Part shown: positions 32,613 through 41,887 of the stretch, one piece after another | Numbering within the stretch: the first letter of the stretch is position 1 | How the letters are laid out: every line of letters starts with the position of its first letter | Assembly (NCBI GenBank): GCA_903945325.1 | Contig: CAJAVE010000269.1 | Coordinates: 1 to 64,000, forward strand | DNA from: an uncultured beta proteobacterium | Lineage (GTDB): Bacteria > Pseudomonadota > Gammaproteobacteria > Burkholderiales > Burkholderiaceae_C | Length of the DNA stretch: 64,000 nt | Direction of reading: 5' to 3' | Notes under the pieces: model-generated | Seen by the model: the letters and a program-made list of their open reading frames with translations, nothing else | The model's database searches: none | Told to the model about the DNA's origin: nothing | Made by a program: the position numbers and the translations under genes

Positions 32613-33380
32613 CTACAGGCGCGGCAACGCGACCCACTGGCCGGCCACGGAATGGATGGCCAGCCGTCCGCCAAAAACGGCTTCGACGGCGCCATGTGTG
32701 TCCGAGTGATGTGCTGCGCCGTGGTGCAGCACGCGTCCATCGGCCATGACAACTACGGCATCGGCATGCAGCGCCATGGACACCTCGTGCAGCACGCTGA
32801 CCACGGTCACGCCCTGCTCCACCAAAGCGCGCACAATGCCCAGCCAGTCGGCCTGGTGCGGCGGGTCGAGATTGGCCAGCGGCTCGTCCATCAGCAGCAC
32901 CTGGGCCTGCACCGCCAGCGCACGAGCCAGCAGCACGCGCTGGCGCTCGCCGCCGGATAGCTGCCCCAGCGCGCGGGCACGCCAGTCCCAGGCCTGCGTA
33001 GCGCGCAATGCCAGCTCTACCGCCGCATGGTCGGCAGCGCTGGGCGACGACAGCCAGGGCTGGTGCGGCAGGCGCCCCAGCATGGCCACGTCGAACACGG
33101 TCAGGTCATCGGCGCTGGATTCGTTCTGGCCCAGCCACGCCAGTTGCTGGGCCCTTTGGCGCCCATGCAAGGCCGACAGTGGTTGGCCCAGCAGCGTGAC
33201 GGTGCCGCTGTGGGGAATGAGTCCTGCCAGGACTTTCAGCAACGTCGATTTGCCGGCGCCATTGGGGCCGACGATGCTGGTCCAGCGGCCCTGGTCCAAC
33301 GCCAGATCAAAACCGTGCAAAACTTCGGCGTTTCCGAGGCTAGCCCTTATGGACTGTGCGTAGACAGCTATATCTTTCAT
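32613..33380 (-). CDS. btuD: B12/iron-siderophore-type ABC transporter ATP-binding protein
   Basis: IVGPNGAGKSTLLKVLAGL Walker A, LSGGERQRVLLARAL signature, LLMDEPLANLD Walker B. Start 33380 (MKDIAVYAQ) rather than the track's 34235. Confidence 0.87.
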   Translation of the reverse strand: MKDIAVYAQSIRASLGNAEVLHGFDLALDQGRWTSIVGPNGAGKSTLLKVLAGLIPHSGTVTLLGQPLSALHGRQRAQQLAWLGQNESSADDLTVFDVAMLGRLPHQPWLSSPSAADHAAVELALRATQAWDWRARALGQLSGGERQRVLLARALAVQAQVLLMDEPLANLDPPHQADWLGIVRALVEQGVTVVSVLHEVSMALHADAVVVMADGRVLHHGAAHHSDTHGAVEAVFGGRLAIHSVAGQWVALPRL

Positions 33381-33383
33381 AGC
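33334..33383 (-). repeat. Divergent repeat-like copy spanning the btuC stop / btuD start
   Basis: Minus strand gctatgaaagatatagctgtctacgcacagtccataagggctagcctcgg aligns by eye to gctat...atagctggttgcgcagattccacgggggctagaggc. Confidence 0.45.
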
Positions 33384-34378
33384 AAACCCCTGGCTGTCAC
33401 ACGCTGGTGCATCAGCCATAGCAGGTAGCCGCCACCCAGCACGGCGGTGAGCACGCCCACCGGCAGCTCCTGCGGCGCAATCACCCAGCGTGCCAGGATA
33501 TCGGCCGCCATCAGAAGGGCACCACCCATCAGGCTGCTGAGCAGGATCAGGCGGCCATGGCTGGTCTTGACCACCGAGCGCACCAGATGCGGAGCGGCCA
33601 GGCCGACAAAGGCGACCAGGCCGGTCTGCGCCACGGCCGTGCCAGTGGCCAGCGCCAGCACGGCAACCAGACCACGGCGCAGGCGGGCCAGCGGTAGCCC
33701 CAGGCTGGCGGCGGTGGCTTCGCCCAGCGCCAGGCCGTCCAGCACCGGGCTCACGGCCCAGGCGACAGCCATGCACAGCAGCCAGGTGCCCAGCATGATG
33801 CTGCAGGCGCTCCAGCCCACATAGCCGGTACTGCCCAGCATGAAGGACTGCATGGACTGCAAAAAGTCGGGCCGGGCCAGCATGATGAGTTCTTTGGCCG
33901 CACCCAGCACCACGCCAACGATGACGCCCGCCAGCAGCAGACGCAGCGTGTGCTGCACACCTTTGGCCAGCGTCAGCGTCAGCAGCACGCCAGCCACGGC
34001 ACCGGCAAAGGCACCGGCCGTCAGGCCCAGGCGCATCAGCCACTGCGTGGCAAACGGCGACACACCAAACAGCACCAGACTGAGCGCAACACCCAGCGAA
34101 GCGCCGGACGCACTGCCCAGCAGATAGGGATCTGCCAGCGGGTTGCGAAACAAGCCCTGCGCAACGGCACCAGCCAGCCCAAGCAACGCACCGGCCACCC
34201 AGGCACCCAGCGTGCGCGGCAGGCGAATGTCCCACACAATCTGCAGCGCCACAGGGTCATCCAGGGCGTGCAGCGCGCTCTGGAACCCCGTGCTGCCCAC
34301 GCCCACACCGAGCAATGCCAGCACGGCGGCGATCAGCAGCAGCACGGTCGCAATGGCGCTGGCGCGCTGGTTCATCAT
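33377..34378 (-). CDS. btuC: FecCD-family ABC permease
   Basis: FRNPLADPYLLGSASGASLGV, VGVVLGAAKEL, GLVAFVGLAAPHLVRSVVKTSHGRLILLSSLMGGALLMAADILAR. Start 34378. Confidence 0.9.
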   Translation of the reverse strand: MMNQRASAIATVLLLIAAVLALLGVGVGSTGFQSALHALDDPVALQIVWDIRLPRTLGAWVAGALLGLAGAVAQGLFRNPLADPYLLGSASGASLGVALSLVLFGVSPFATQWLMRLGLTAGAFAGAVAGVLLTLTLAKGVQHTLRLLLAGVIVGVVLGAAKELIMLARPDFLQSMQSFMLGSTGYVGWSACSIMLGTWLLCMAVAWAVSPVLDGLALGEATAASLGLPLARLRRGLVAVLALATGTAVAQTGLVAFVGLAAPHLVRSVVKTSHGRLILLSSLMGGALLMAADILARWVIAPQELPVGVLTAVLGGGYLLWLMHQRVTARGLL

Positions 34379-35277
34379 CGCGTGCGGCCCTTGTCGGCAA
34401 TGCAGCGCGCCATCAGCCGTGCACCGTCGGCCATGCGCGGCCCCGGGCGCACCAGCATGTCGGCCTCGTCGCGGTTGAACAGGCAGACGCGCTTCTCGCG
34501 CAGGGCGCGCATGCCGCTCCATCCGGGGCGCTGTTCCATGCCGACGTAGTTGGTGTCACCGACCATGACCAGGTCCGGGTCGGCGCGCACCACGAATTCG
34601 GGGTTGAGCTTGGGGAACGGCCCCAGACTGGCCGGCACGATGTTCTTCACGTCCAGGCGGGTCAGCGTCTCGCCAATGAAAGACACTTCACCGGCGGCGT
34701 AGGGGCCATTATTGACCTCGAAATACACCCGGGTGCTGCGCGCGGCCGGTGGGAGCGACTGGGCGGCGGCCAACACACCGGCGTCGATGACGCGCCAGAC
34801 GCGCTGGGCATCCTCCACGCCCAGCAAGGCACCGACCTTCTCCAGCACCCGACGCACGTCGGCGTGGGTCTTGGGTTCCAGGGCTACGACCTTGATGCCC
34901 AGCGCCTGCAGCCGCTCGCCGGCGCGCGCACTGGTGGCCATCAGCACTACGTCAGGTCTAAGCGCGACCACGGCCTCAATGCTTGGGTCCAGACCGCCGC
35001 CGACCTGGGGCAAGGCCCGCACAACGGCCGGGAAGTTGGAATAGCGGTCCACACCGACCAGGCGCTGGCACTGGTCCAGTGCACACACGACCTCGGTCAG
35101 CGAGGGCAGCAGGCTGACGATGCGCTGGGGCGACTTGTCAAAATTGACTATTACACCGCGGTCGTCGGTCACCTGCAGGGCGCGGGCCATGCCAGTGAAC
35201 ATCAATGCAACGATACAAGTTAGCACTGCCAGGAGGTGCAGGGTCGGTTGCTTGCTACGGCGAATCTGCGTGTTCAT
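34375..35277 (-). CDS. btuF: BtuF-like periplasmic cobalamin-binding protein (with signal peptide)
   Basis: Hydrophobic N-terminus LHLLAVLTCIVALMFTGMARA, PQRIVSLLPSLTEVVCAL. Confidence 0.83.
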   Translation of the reverse strand: MNTQIRRSKQPTLHLLAVLTCIVALMFTGMARALQVTDDRGVIVNFDKSPQRIVSLLPSLTEVVCALDQCQRLVGVDRYSNFPAVVRALPQVGGGLDPSIEAVVALRPDVVLMATSARAGERLQALGIKVVALEPKTHADVRRVLEKVGALLGVEDAQRVWRVIDAGVLAAAQSLPPAARSTRVYFEVNNGPYAAGEVSFIGETLTRLDVKNIVPASLGPFPKLNPEFVVRADPDLVMVGDTNYVGMEQRPGWSGMRALREKRVCLFNRDEADMLVRPGPRMADGARLMARCIADKGRTR

Positions 35278-36077
35278 TGCTGGTCACTCCAGTCCATGAT
35301 GATGCGATGCAACTGCTCCACTCCATCGGTCAGCGCGGCCGGGCCGGGCTGCAGGATGTCGCAGGATTTGATTTCGAACAACTGGCCGTTCTTCACTGCG
35401 TTGACGCTGTCCCAGCCAACACGTGCCGCCACCTTCTCGGGGCGAAACTTCTTGCCGCACCAGGAGCCGATGATGATGTCGGGGTTGCGGCGCACGATCT
35501 CGTCACTATGCGCAATGATGCGGTTCTTACCCATAGGTTGCAGCGCCAACTCCGGGAAACAGTCGTCCCCACCGGCGATGCCCACCAGCTCGGACACCCA
35601 GCGGATGGCGCTGATGTGGGGCACATCCCACTCTTCAAAAAACACACGGGGCCGGCGCGGCAGACTGGACGCCGCCGTCTGAATTGCTTGCAGGCGTGCC
35701 TGCATGGCGTCCATCAGTTCGGCAGCGCGTTCGACCTGCCCCACCATGGCCGCCACCTGGAACAGCACGGAGAAAATCTCGGCCACGCTGCGCTGGTTGA
35801 ACACGGTGACTTGCACGCCCTTGCGGATCAGCTCGGCCGCAATGTCGGCCTGTAAATCGGAAAAGCCAAACACACAGTCCGGCCGCAGCGCCAGGATCTT
35901 GTCGACTTTGGCCGTCAGATAGGCACTGACGCGCGGCTTCTCGACCCGCGCCCGCGCCGGGCGTACGGTGTAGCCCGAAATACCCACGATACGGTGCTCC
36001 TGCCCAAGCAGGTAGAGCCATTCTGTGGTCTCTTCCGTCAGGCAAACGATGCGTTGGGGGCCGTCAGGCAATTGCAT
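35274..36077 (-). CDS. Second BtuF-like (cobalamin-binding) protein without obvious signal peptide
   Basis: MQLPDGPQRIVCLTEETTEWLYLLGQEHRIVGISGYTVRP, LRPDCVFGFSDLQADIAAEL. Confidence 0.8.
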   Translation of the reverse strand: MQLPDGPQRIVCLTEETTEWLYLLGQEHRIVGISGYTVRPARARVEKPRVSAYLTAKVDKILALRPDCVFGFSDLQADIAAELIRKGVQVTVFNQRSVAEIFSVLFQVAAMVGQVERAAELMDAMQARLQAIQTAASSLPRRPRVFFEEWDVPHISAIRWVSELVGIAGGDDCFPELALQPMGKNRIIAHSDEIVRRNPDIIIGSWCGKKFRPEKVAARVGWDSVNAVKNGQLFEIKSCDILQPGPAALTDGVEQLHRIIMDWSDQQ

Positions 36078-36079
36078 GG

Positions 36080-37951
36080 CTACTGGGACCAGTTCATGGA
36101 GACAAACAGGTTGCGTCCGGGTGTGGAGAAGCCGTTTGCCAGCTGGTACTGCGCGTCCGTCAGGTTGTTGATGCGCGCCAGCAGCGACACATTTTTTTTC
36201 AGCCTCCAGTTCGCACCCACGTTGAGCAGCGTGTAGCCAGGCAACAGGTCTCGGCCACTGAAGGACAGGTTGTTGTCCTCACGGTCGCCGGAGAGGCGCA
36301 GCTCGCCAAACATGCTGACATCACCCAGGCGCTGGCTGATGCGCGCATTGAGCAGGTTGCGCGCCACGCGCACCAGGCGCAGGTCGTTGGACGCCGCAAA
36401 TGACGAGTAGGAACGCGGGTCGGCGTGGTCGTAGGACAGGCTGTAGCTGGTGTCACCCGACTGCACATCCGCCGTCAGCGTGATGCCACGCAGCACCGCC
36501 AGCGAACTCTGCACGTTGGTGGTTGGCACGATGAAGCCCTGGATGTCGTTGTTGTAGGCTACGGCGCCCAAGGCCACGCTGCCGGTGTGGTACTTCATGC
36601 CTAGTTCGGTGGCGCGGTTGCGTTGCGGTTGGAGCGCCGCGTTGCCAAAGCCGGGGTAGTACAACTGGTTGAAGCTCGGCGCCTGAAAGCTGGTGCCCAC
36701 GCTGGCGACGGCACGCAGGGCCTCGGTGACGCGGTAGCCACCGGATAGCGACCAGTTGCTGAAGTCGCCGAACTGCGAGTTGTCGTCGTTGCGTGCCACC
36801 ACCAGTGCATTCCATGCCGCGCGGTTGAAGGCGTAGGACGCAAGCAGGCTGCGCACGTCGCGGCTGGTTACGGTGTAGGCGGTGTTGCTGTCTACCGTCT
36901 CGTTGCGGCTTTCCAGCACTACGGACAGCACGTCCTTGTCCAGTGTGATGTCGTTCTGCCATGTCGCCTGGCGCCGGTTAGTGTTGAACTGTGTGGAGCC
37001 ACCGGCAGCACCGTCGCTGAAGCGGAAGTAGTCGCCCAGCGATTGCTCATTACTGCTACCGGCTGTCAATGTCGTTTGCCACTGCGGCAGCCACTGTGCG
37101 GCCCACTGCAGCGTCGCATGCACCAGTCCGGTCTTGCCGCGGGCGTCCGTGGTCAGACGGTTCAGCGCCAACGGATTGGGGAACGGGGTGGAATCGAGCC
37201 GGTAGTTAGTGTCACTGCGCAGCAAACTCAGACGCAGGGCGTGTTCGCGGTTGATAGGCGCCGACAGACGGAAATCGGCGCTGCTAGCGTCGAAACCGTC
37301 GTCATCGGGGTTGTAGCTCCCGGAAGCCGGGTTGGCCACAGCTGTGATGCCGTTCGCCTTCTCGCGCGAAACGCCCAGGCTGTAACCGATGGCGCCACTG
37401 GTACCGCTGACATGCGCACTGGCCTGCTGTTGCCCGTCCGTACCGACGCCCACACTGGCACCCAACTCCAACGCCTGGCTGGGCGCTCGGGTAAAGATCT
37501 GGATGACACCGCCAACAGCGTCAGGGCCATACAGCGCCGAGGCCGCGCCGCGCAGGATTTCGATCCGCTCAATGCGGTCCAACGGCAAATTCTCCATGGC
37601 GGCACCACCCGAAGTGGCGGAACCCACGCGTACACCATCCACCATTACCAGGGTCTGAGACGTCACCGCACCGCGCAAAAAAATGGCGGTATTGGAGCGG
37701 TAGCTGCCGCTGGAGACCATTTGTACGCCAGCCTGCTGGGCGAGCAGATCGCGAATGGAGGACTGGCCGGCCAGTTCCAATGTTGCGCGGTCAATGATGG
37801 AGACATCGGCAAGTACATCGGTCACCGGGGTGGCGACGCGCGAGGCGGTCACGACCTGCTCCTTGAGTTGCAATTGGGCGTGTGCGGACAGCGCGGTGCC
37901 CAGCGCCAGAGACAGCGTGGCAAAGCGCGCACGGGTAGTGCAGATTTTCAT
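36080..37951 (-). CDS. btuB: TonB-dependent vitamin B12 outer-membrane receptor
   Basis: Signal peptide, VVTASRVATPVTDVLADVSIIDR TonB box/plug, LYGPDAVGGVIQIFTR, C-terminal LARINNLTDAQYQLANGFSTPGRNLFVSMNWSQ; downstream of the cobalamin riboswitch. Confidence 0.92.
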   Translation of the reverse strand: MKICTTRARFATLSLALGTALSAHAQLQLKEQVVTASRVATPVTDVLADVSIIDRATLELAGQSSIRDLLAQQAGVQMVSSGSYRSNTAIFLRGAVTSQTLVMVDGVRVGSATSGGAAMENLPLDRIERIEILRGAASALYGPDAVGGVIQIFTRAPSQALELGASVGVGTDGQQQASAHVSGTSGAIGYSLGVSREKANGITAVANPASGSYNPDDDGFDASSADFRLSAPINREHALRLSLLRSDTNYRLDSTPFPNPLALNRLTTDARGKTGLVHATLQWAAQWLPQWQTTLTAGSSNEQSLGDYFRFSDGAAGGSTQFNTNRRQATWQNDITLDKDVLSVVLESRNETVDSNTAYTVTSRDVRSLLASYAFNRAAWNALVVARNDDNSQFGDFSNWSLSGGYRVTEALRAVASVGTSFQAPSFNQLYYPGFGNAALQPQRNRATELGMKYHTGSVALGAVAYNNDIQGFIVPTTNVQSSLAVLRGITLTADVQSGDTSYSLSYDHADPRSYSSFAASNDLRLVRVARNLLNARISQRLGDVSMFGELRLSGDREDNNLSFSGRDLLPGYTLLNVGANWRLKKNVSLLARINNLTDAQYQLANGFSTPGRNLFVSMNWSQ

Positions 37952-38039
37952 AAAGGGGAACCATCAACAAATGTGCCCTCGCTGTCTTCCCCGACAGCGC
38001 ATGGGCGTAACGGTTGCGCGCTAAGGCGCACAACCACCG

Positions 38040-38225
38040 TGTTGGCCGGTATCCGGGCTAGTGGAGCAACTCCCATCGCCTTCCCAGGCGCTTGTTCAAG
38101 GCACCCAGTGGCTGTTGATGGGAACGGAATCGCGAAACGATTCGTCCACTTACCGTTGCGGGGGCAGCGCAGGTTAGGTTTGCCGCTAGCGGCGCACCCT
38201 CCTGCTTCCCGTTGAACTGCTGCGT
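38040..38225 (-). promoter_or_regulatory. Cobalamin riboswitch upstream of btuB
   Basis: Minus strand contains the B12-box-like AGCCCGGATACCGGCC, GCCACTGGGTGCC...CCTGGGAAGGCGATGGGAGTTGC, and upstream GGGAAGCAGGAGGGTGCGCC. Confidence 0.92.
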
Positions 38226-38299
38226 GTGAACCACGCCGCGAGAACCAACGCAAGAATTCTAAGGCAGTTTGCTTGACGTAACCCTACAATGTCTAGCCT

Positions 38300-38524
38300 A
38301 TGGCGAACCAGAACCACATCGACCAAATTGCAGAGCGGGTAGAGCGCCTGTTGGTGCGTTACGCTGAGTTGCAACGCACCAACGTGCTACTTACCAACCA
38401 GGTGGATGGACTCACGCAGGAACGCGATGCTCTCAAGTCGCGGCTAAGCGCTGCGCGTGCCAGAGTAGACGCCCTGCTGGACCGACTCCCGGAAGCACCT
38501 GCGGTGCAAAAAGACCCATCATGA
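38300..38524 (+). CDS. Small coiled-coil protein (ZapB/TIGR02449-like)
   Basis: 74 aa coiled coil IDQIAERVERLLVRYAELQRTNVLLTNQVDGLTQERDALKSRL directly upstream of zapA. Confidence 0.75.
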   Translation: MANQNHIDQIAERVERLLVRYAELQRTNVLLTNQVDGLTQERDALKSRLSAARARVDALLDRLPEAPAVQKDPS

Positions 38525-38859
38525 AACAGCTTGAAGTTCAAATCATGGGGCAAACCTATTTGCTGGGCTGCCCAGAAGGCGGCGACTCCCGTTTACTCGA
38601 AGCAGTAGAGCGCGTCGACACTGCCATGTGCAAGATTCGCGATGCGGGCAAGGTGCGCGCTCGGGACCGCATCGCGGTACTGGCAGCGCTGAATCTGGCA
38701 TTTGACGTGCCAGACCGCACACCGGCTGTACCTGCCACCATTTCAAATGACCCACCGGTTGCGGCGTCCACCCCGCAGGGTACCGACTCCGATGTGTTAC
38801 TGGTGTCTCTATTGGAGCGACTGGACCAGGCACTTGGAAATGACGGCAGACTGCTGTAA
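38521..38859 (+). CDS. zapA: Cell division protein ZapA
   Basis: MKQLEVQIMGQTYLLGCPEGGDSRLLEAVERVDTAMCKIRDAGKVRARDRIAVLAALNLAFDV. Confidence 0.9.
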   Translation: MKQLEVQIMGQTYLLGCPEGGDSRLLEAVERVDTAMCKIRDAGKVRARDRIAVLAALNLAFDVPDRTPAVPATISNDPPVAASTPQGTDSDVLLVSLLERLDQALGNDGRLL

Positions 38860-38898
38860 ACCCCAACGATTGCACGCGATAGGCCTACAATCGTCCGT

Positions 38899-39069
38899 GT
38901 CTGCAGTGCCCGCCGGGCTTTATATTTCCTTGTACCAATGCTCTTAGAGCTCGGGCCTGGAACATTGCCTTGCTAGCGTGATCATCTCGCGTTAGATGAA
39001 CCCAAAGCTTGCGCTGACCTAGCCCACCTGAACCCCGGTTCAGGATGCCGGTCCGGTGGCACTGCAGAC
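38899..39069 (+). ncRNA. ssrS: 6S RNA
   Basis: Immediately downstream of zapA (conserved linkage). Perfect 12-bp terminal stem GTCTGCAGTGCC / GGCACTGCAGAC bounding about 171 nt; interior consistent with the rod and central bubble. Confidence 0.87.
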
Positions 39070-39175
39070 ACCTATTACCTATTTCTCCAATGAAAAAGCT
39101 GGGGAGTTCTCTTAAGTCACATCATGAGGTATCATGAAATTCCAACTACTTTGTTGGTACTTTTGATGGCACCAG

Positions 39176-40336
39176 ATGGCACTCTCAGACCTCCAAATTC
39201 GCCGGACTGATAAACCAGGTAAGTATGCTGACGGTCGCGGCCTCTTCCTACAGGTGACACCCCGCGGCGGCAAGTACTGGCGCTACTCCTACCGTTATGG
39301 TGGAAAGCAAAGGACCCTTGCTCTCGGAATCTATCCTGATATCGGTCTAGCCAAGGCACGCGAACTGCACCAAGAAGCTCGCTCCCAGCTTGCACAAGGG
39401 ATTGACCCCAGTGCCCAAAAGCAGGTTGTTAAAGCCCGCAAAGCCAACACCTTTGAGTCATTGGCTTCCGATTGGCTAAGTCGCCAGACCCTAAAAGACA
39501 TCACGCGAGACAAGCTGCACCTGTGGATTGAGCGTGAATGCCGTCCGTTGGCCTCTATGGAAGTGACAGCGATTACCGCACGTGACATATTGACGGTAGC
39601 CCATGTTGTGGAATCCTCCAGTGCTGACCGTGCCCGCAGAATAGTTGCGATGTGCGGCCAAATTCTGCGCTATGGCGTGGCAACTGGGCGAGCAGAACGA
39701 GACCCAACAGGTGATTTACGCGGTGCCCTTGCCGCGCCACCAGGTGGTAACTTCACAGCTATCACCGACCCCGTGAATTTGGCCAAGCTCATGCACGCCA
39801 TTTATGCCTTTCATGGAAATTTACTGACTGTATCCGCCCTCAAACTATCGGCACTCACATTTACACGGCCTGGTGAATTGCGGGCGGCCTTATGGACTGA
39901 GATTGAAAACGACACCTGGTCCATACCCGCAGCACGCATGAAGATGGAGCGCGACCACATCGTTCCGCTATCAACCCAAGCGTTATCTGTCCTGGAGGGC
40001 TTGCCGCGCACCAGCATATATGTGCTGCCAATGCAGAAAGATGATGATCGACCCATGGCGGCCAATACAGTGGCTGATGCCATCCGGAAACTAGGGTTTA
40101 AACACACCGCCCATGGTTTCCGGGCCACTGCGCGCACCATTCTGGATGAAGTACTGAATCAAAAAGTTGACCTTATAGAGCATCAGCTAGCTCATGCGGT
40201 CAAAGATGCCAATGGTCGGGCTTACAACCGCACAACGCACCTACCAGCGCGTAGGCAAATGATGCAGGTATGGGCCGACTATCTGGACAAGCTGCGCATT
40301 GGTGCGGACGTTATCCAACTACGCACAGCGACATAA
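39176..40336 (+). CDS. Tyrosine recombinase / phage integrase with DUF4102 Arm-type N-terminus (P4-like)
   Basis: LSDLQIRRTDKPGKYADGRGLFLQVTPRGGKYWRYSYRYGGKQRTLALGIYPDIGLAKARE; catalytic region HGFRATARTILDE, HQLAHAVKDANGRAYNRT. Confidence 0.93.
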   Translation: MALSDLQIRRTDKPGKYADGRGLFLQVTPRGGKYWRYSYRYGGKQRTLALGIYPDIGLAKARELHQEARSQLAQGIDPSAQKQVVKARKANTFESLASDWLSRQTLKDITRDKLHLWIERECRPLASMEVTAITARDILTVAHVVESSSADRARRIVAMCGQILRYGVATGRAERDPTGDLRGALAAPPGGNFTAITDPVNLAKLMHAIYAFHGNLLTVSALKLSALTFTRPGELRAALWTEIENDTWSIPAARMKMERDHIVPLSTQALSVLEGLPRTSIYVLPMQKDDDRPMAANTVADAIRKLGFKHTAHGFRATARTILDEVLNQKVDLIEHQLAHAVKDANGRAYNRTTHLPARRQMMQVWADYLDKLRIGADVIQLRTAT

Positions 40337-41474
40337 ATCAGTTTTGACCACGCCTAGCCATCGGCTGATCCCCGATGGTGAAAATGAGTTTCCCCTGACT
40401 CGCTGGCGCTGGTTCATTAATAGGGTGTTTAGGGGCGCGGGGATGGGTAACTTAGAGAATGGCACTAAGATCATTTACGAACCTGAGCCGGGCGAACCAT
40501 GCTGGCCATTTTGGGGGTTGCTTGAGGCGGTTACGGTTCCACCGACGCTACGCCTTAGCTTGGGCCAATCCGGCATCAGATTCAAAAAGATTCCGTCCGA
40601 TTTCTTTGCACGGTCAGAGCCAATTGGTCGTCAGGCCCTGAGGCTACTGCAACGGCGCACCATCGGGGAGTTACGCGTAGCAGCTACGGAGATACGCGCA
40701 GCAATTGCACACGCTGTCGTGGAAAGCACGGACATTGCCATCTATGACCTCATCACAAGACCGTGCATAAATGGTGGGGCTCAACTGCACATTGAGCTCG
40801 ACGACGCTCCATTGACAGCGCGTGAAATCAGTGACTTGCTTGAAAGCTGGGCAACAAAATGGGATGACCCAACCGGTCTACCAAATCGTGACGGTCTGAG
40901 CGACCTTGATGCGTTGCGCTGGTTCGGCCGACGTCAATACGGTGAGAAACTTTGGTATGGGTTGATTGAACCCGATGAATCAGAGATCTATGCTGTGTTG
41001 GCATTGATGCTTATTTGTGCAGCGGTACATGTAAGCCAACTCTATAAGGATTGCAGTGTTCCCAACCCTGCTGATCCAACGGTGTGGCAGCTAAAGGTCT
41101 TCGGCTGGGCAACTATCAATGCTGTGGAGGCCATCGCATATGCAGAACGCCTGGAATCAGAGCAAGAGATCAGACAGGACCATGACCGCAAGCAAGAAAC
41201 AAGTCTTGACGACGCGCTATCACAAAAAACTAGTGAACGGGCGATTCACGCCGCTACCAAGCGCCACGCACCAAGCAATGCTGCACGAGACTGGGTTCGC
41301 CAGGAATGGGCTCTCCATCACGACAGCTATTCCGGTAACAAGTCTGAGTTTTCCAGAACTTACGTTGCACGCGTCAAGAATGAGTTTCAGGATTCAAAAG
41401 GCGACCCACTGATCGTGACCGAAAAAACGATCCGTGACGTGTGGTTAAAGAGTCCCCCGGCTGCTGGCAAATAG
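40299..41474 (+). CDS. Uncharacterised island protein (391 aa)
   Basis: Long open frame in the element between integrase and AlpA; C-terminal RDWVRQEWALHHDSYSGNKSEFSRTYVARVKNEF...VTEKTIRDVWLK. No family recognised. Confidence 0.7.
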   Translation: MVRTLSNYAQRHKSVLTTPSHRLIPDGENEFPLTRWRWFINRVFRGAGMGNLENGTKIIYEPEPGEPCWPFWGLLEAVTVPPTLRLSLGQSGIRFKKIPSDFFARSEPIGRQALRLLQRRTIGELRVAATEIRAAIAHAVVESTDIAIYDLITRPCINGGAQLHIELDDAPLTAREISDLLESWATKWDDPTGLPNRDGLSDLDALRWFGRRQYGEKLWYGLIEPDESEIYAVLALMLICAAVHVSQLYKDCSVPNPADPTVWQLKVFGWATINAVEAIAYAERLESEQEIRQDHDRKQETSLDDALSQKTSERAIHAATKRHAPSNAARDWVRQEWALHHDSYSGNKSEFSRTYVARVKNEFQDSKGDPLIVTEKTIRDVWLKSPPAAGK

Positions 41475-41515
41475 GCCGGGCTGCCTGGCAAACGGGCCGG
41501 GATGCCCGGCATTCG
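41466..41515 (+). repeat. 21-nt tandem repeat with hairpins upstream of alpA-like gene
   Basis: ggcaaataggccgggctgcct / ggcaaacgggccgggatgccc / ggcattcgg...; each unit forms GCCGGG-NNN-CCYGGC. Confidence 0.75.
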
Positions 41516-41574
41516 GGTACTGACAATTAGCATCGGTCCAAACAAACTCGGGTTTTCATTTAAGGAATCCCGAC

Positions 41575-41874
41575 ATGTCACCCAAAATCACATCCGTTAA
41601 AACGCCAATTGCATCCAGCATTCCGGCGGCAAAACCAACAATCCATCACTCGGTCTTCGACGCCTACGCCGACAGCGCCTTTGTTCGAGAATCACAACTG
41701 GTACGTAGTCCCAAGCGTCCGGAGCATCCAGCACCACTGCCATTCAGCGCACCGACCCTTTGGCGCAAAGTGGCGGCAGGTACTTTCCCCAAGCCCATCA
41801 AATTATCAGAGCGAGTGACATGCTGGAAGGTCAGTGAAGTCCGGGCCTGGATGACGGCACAAGCCATGGCGTAA
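41575..41874 (+). CDS. AlpA-like HTH regulator/excisionase
   Basis: FSAPTLWRKVAAGTFPKPIKLSERVTCWKVSEVRAWMTAQ, the AlpA/Xis-type winged-HTH pattern. Confidence 0.82.
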   Translation: MSPKITSVKTPIASSIPAAKPTIHHSVFDAYADSAFVRESQLVRSPKRPEHPAPLPFSAPTLWRKVAAGTFPKPIKLSERVTCWKVSEVRAWMTAQAMA

Positions 41875-41887
41875 GGATCGACACACC

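Noticed and set aside
33381-34235. Track extension of the btuD ORF to 34235
   Set aside because: Residues before MKDIAVYAQ are the out-of-frame translation of btuC; true start inferred at 33380.
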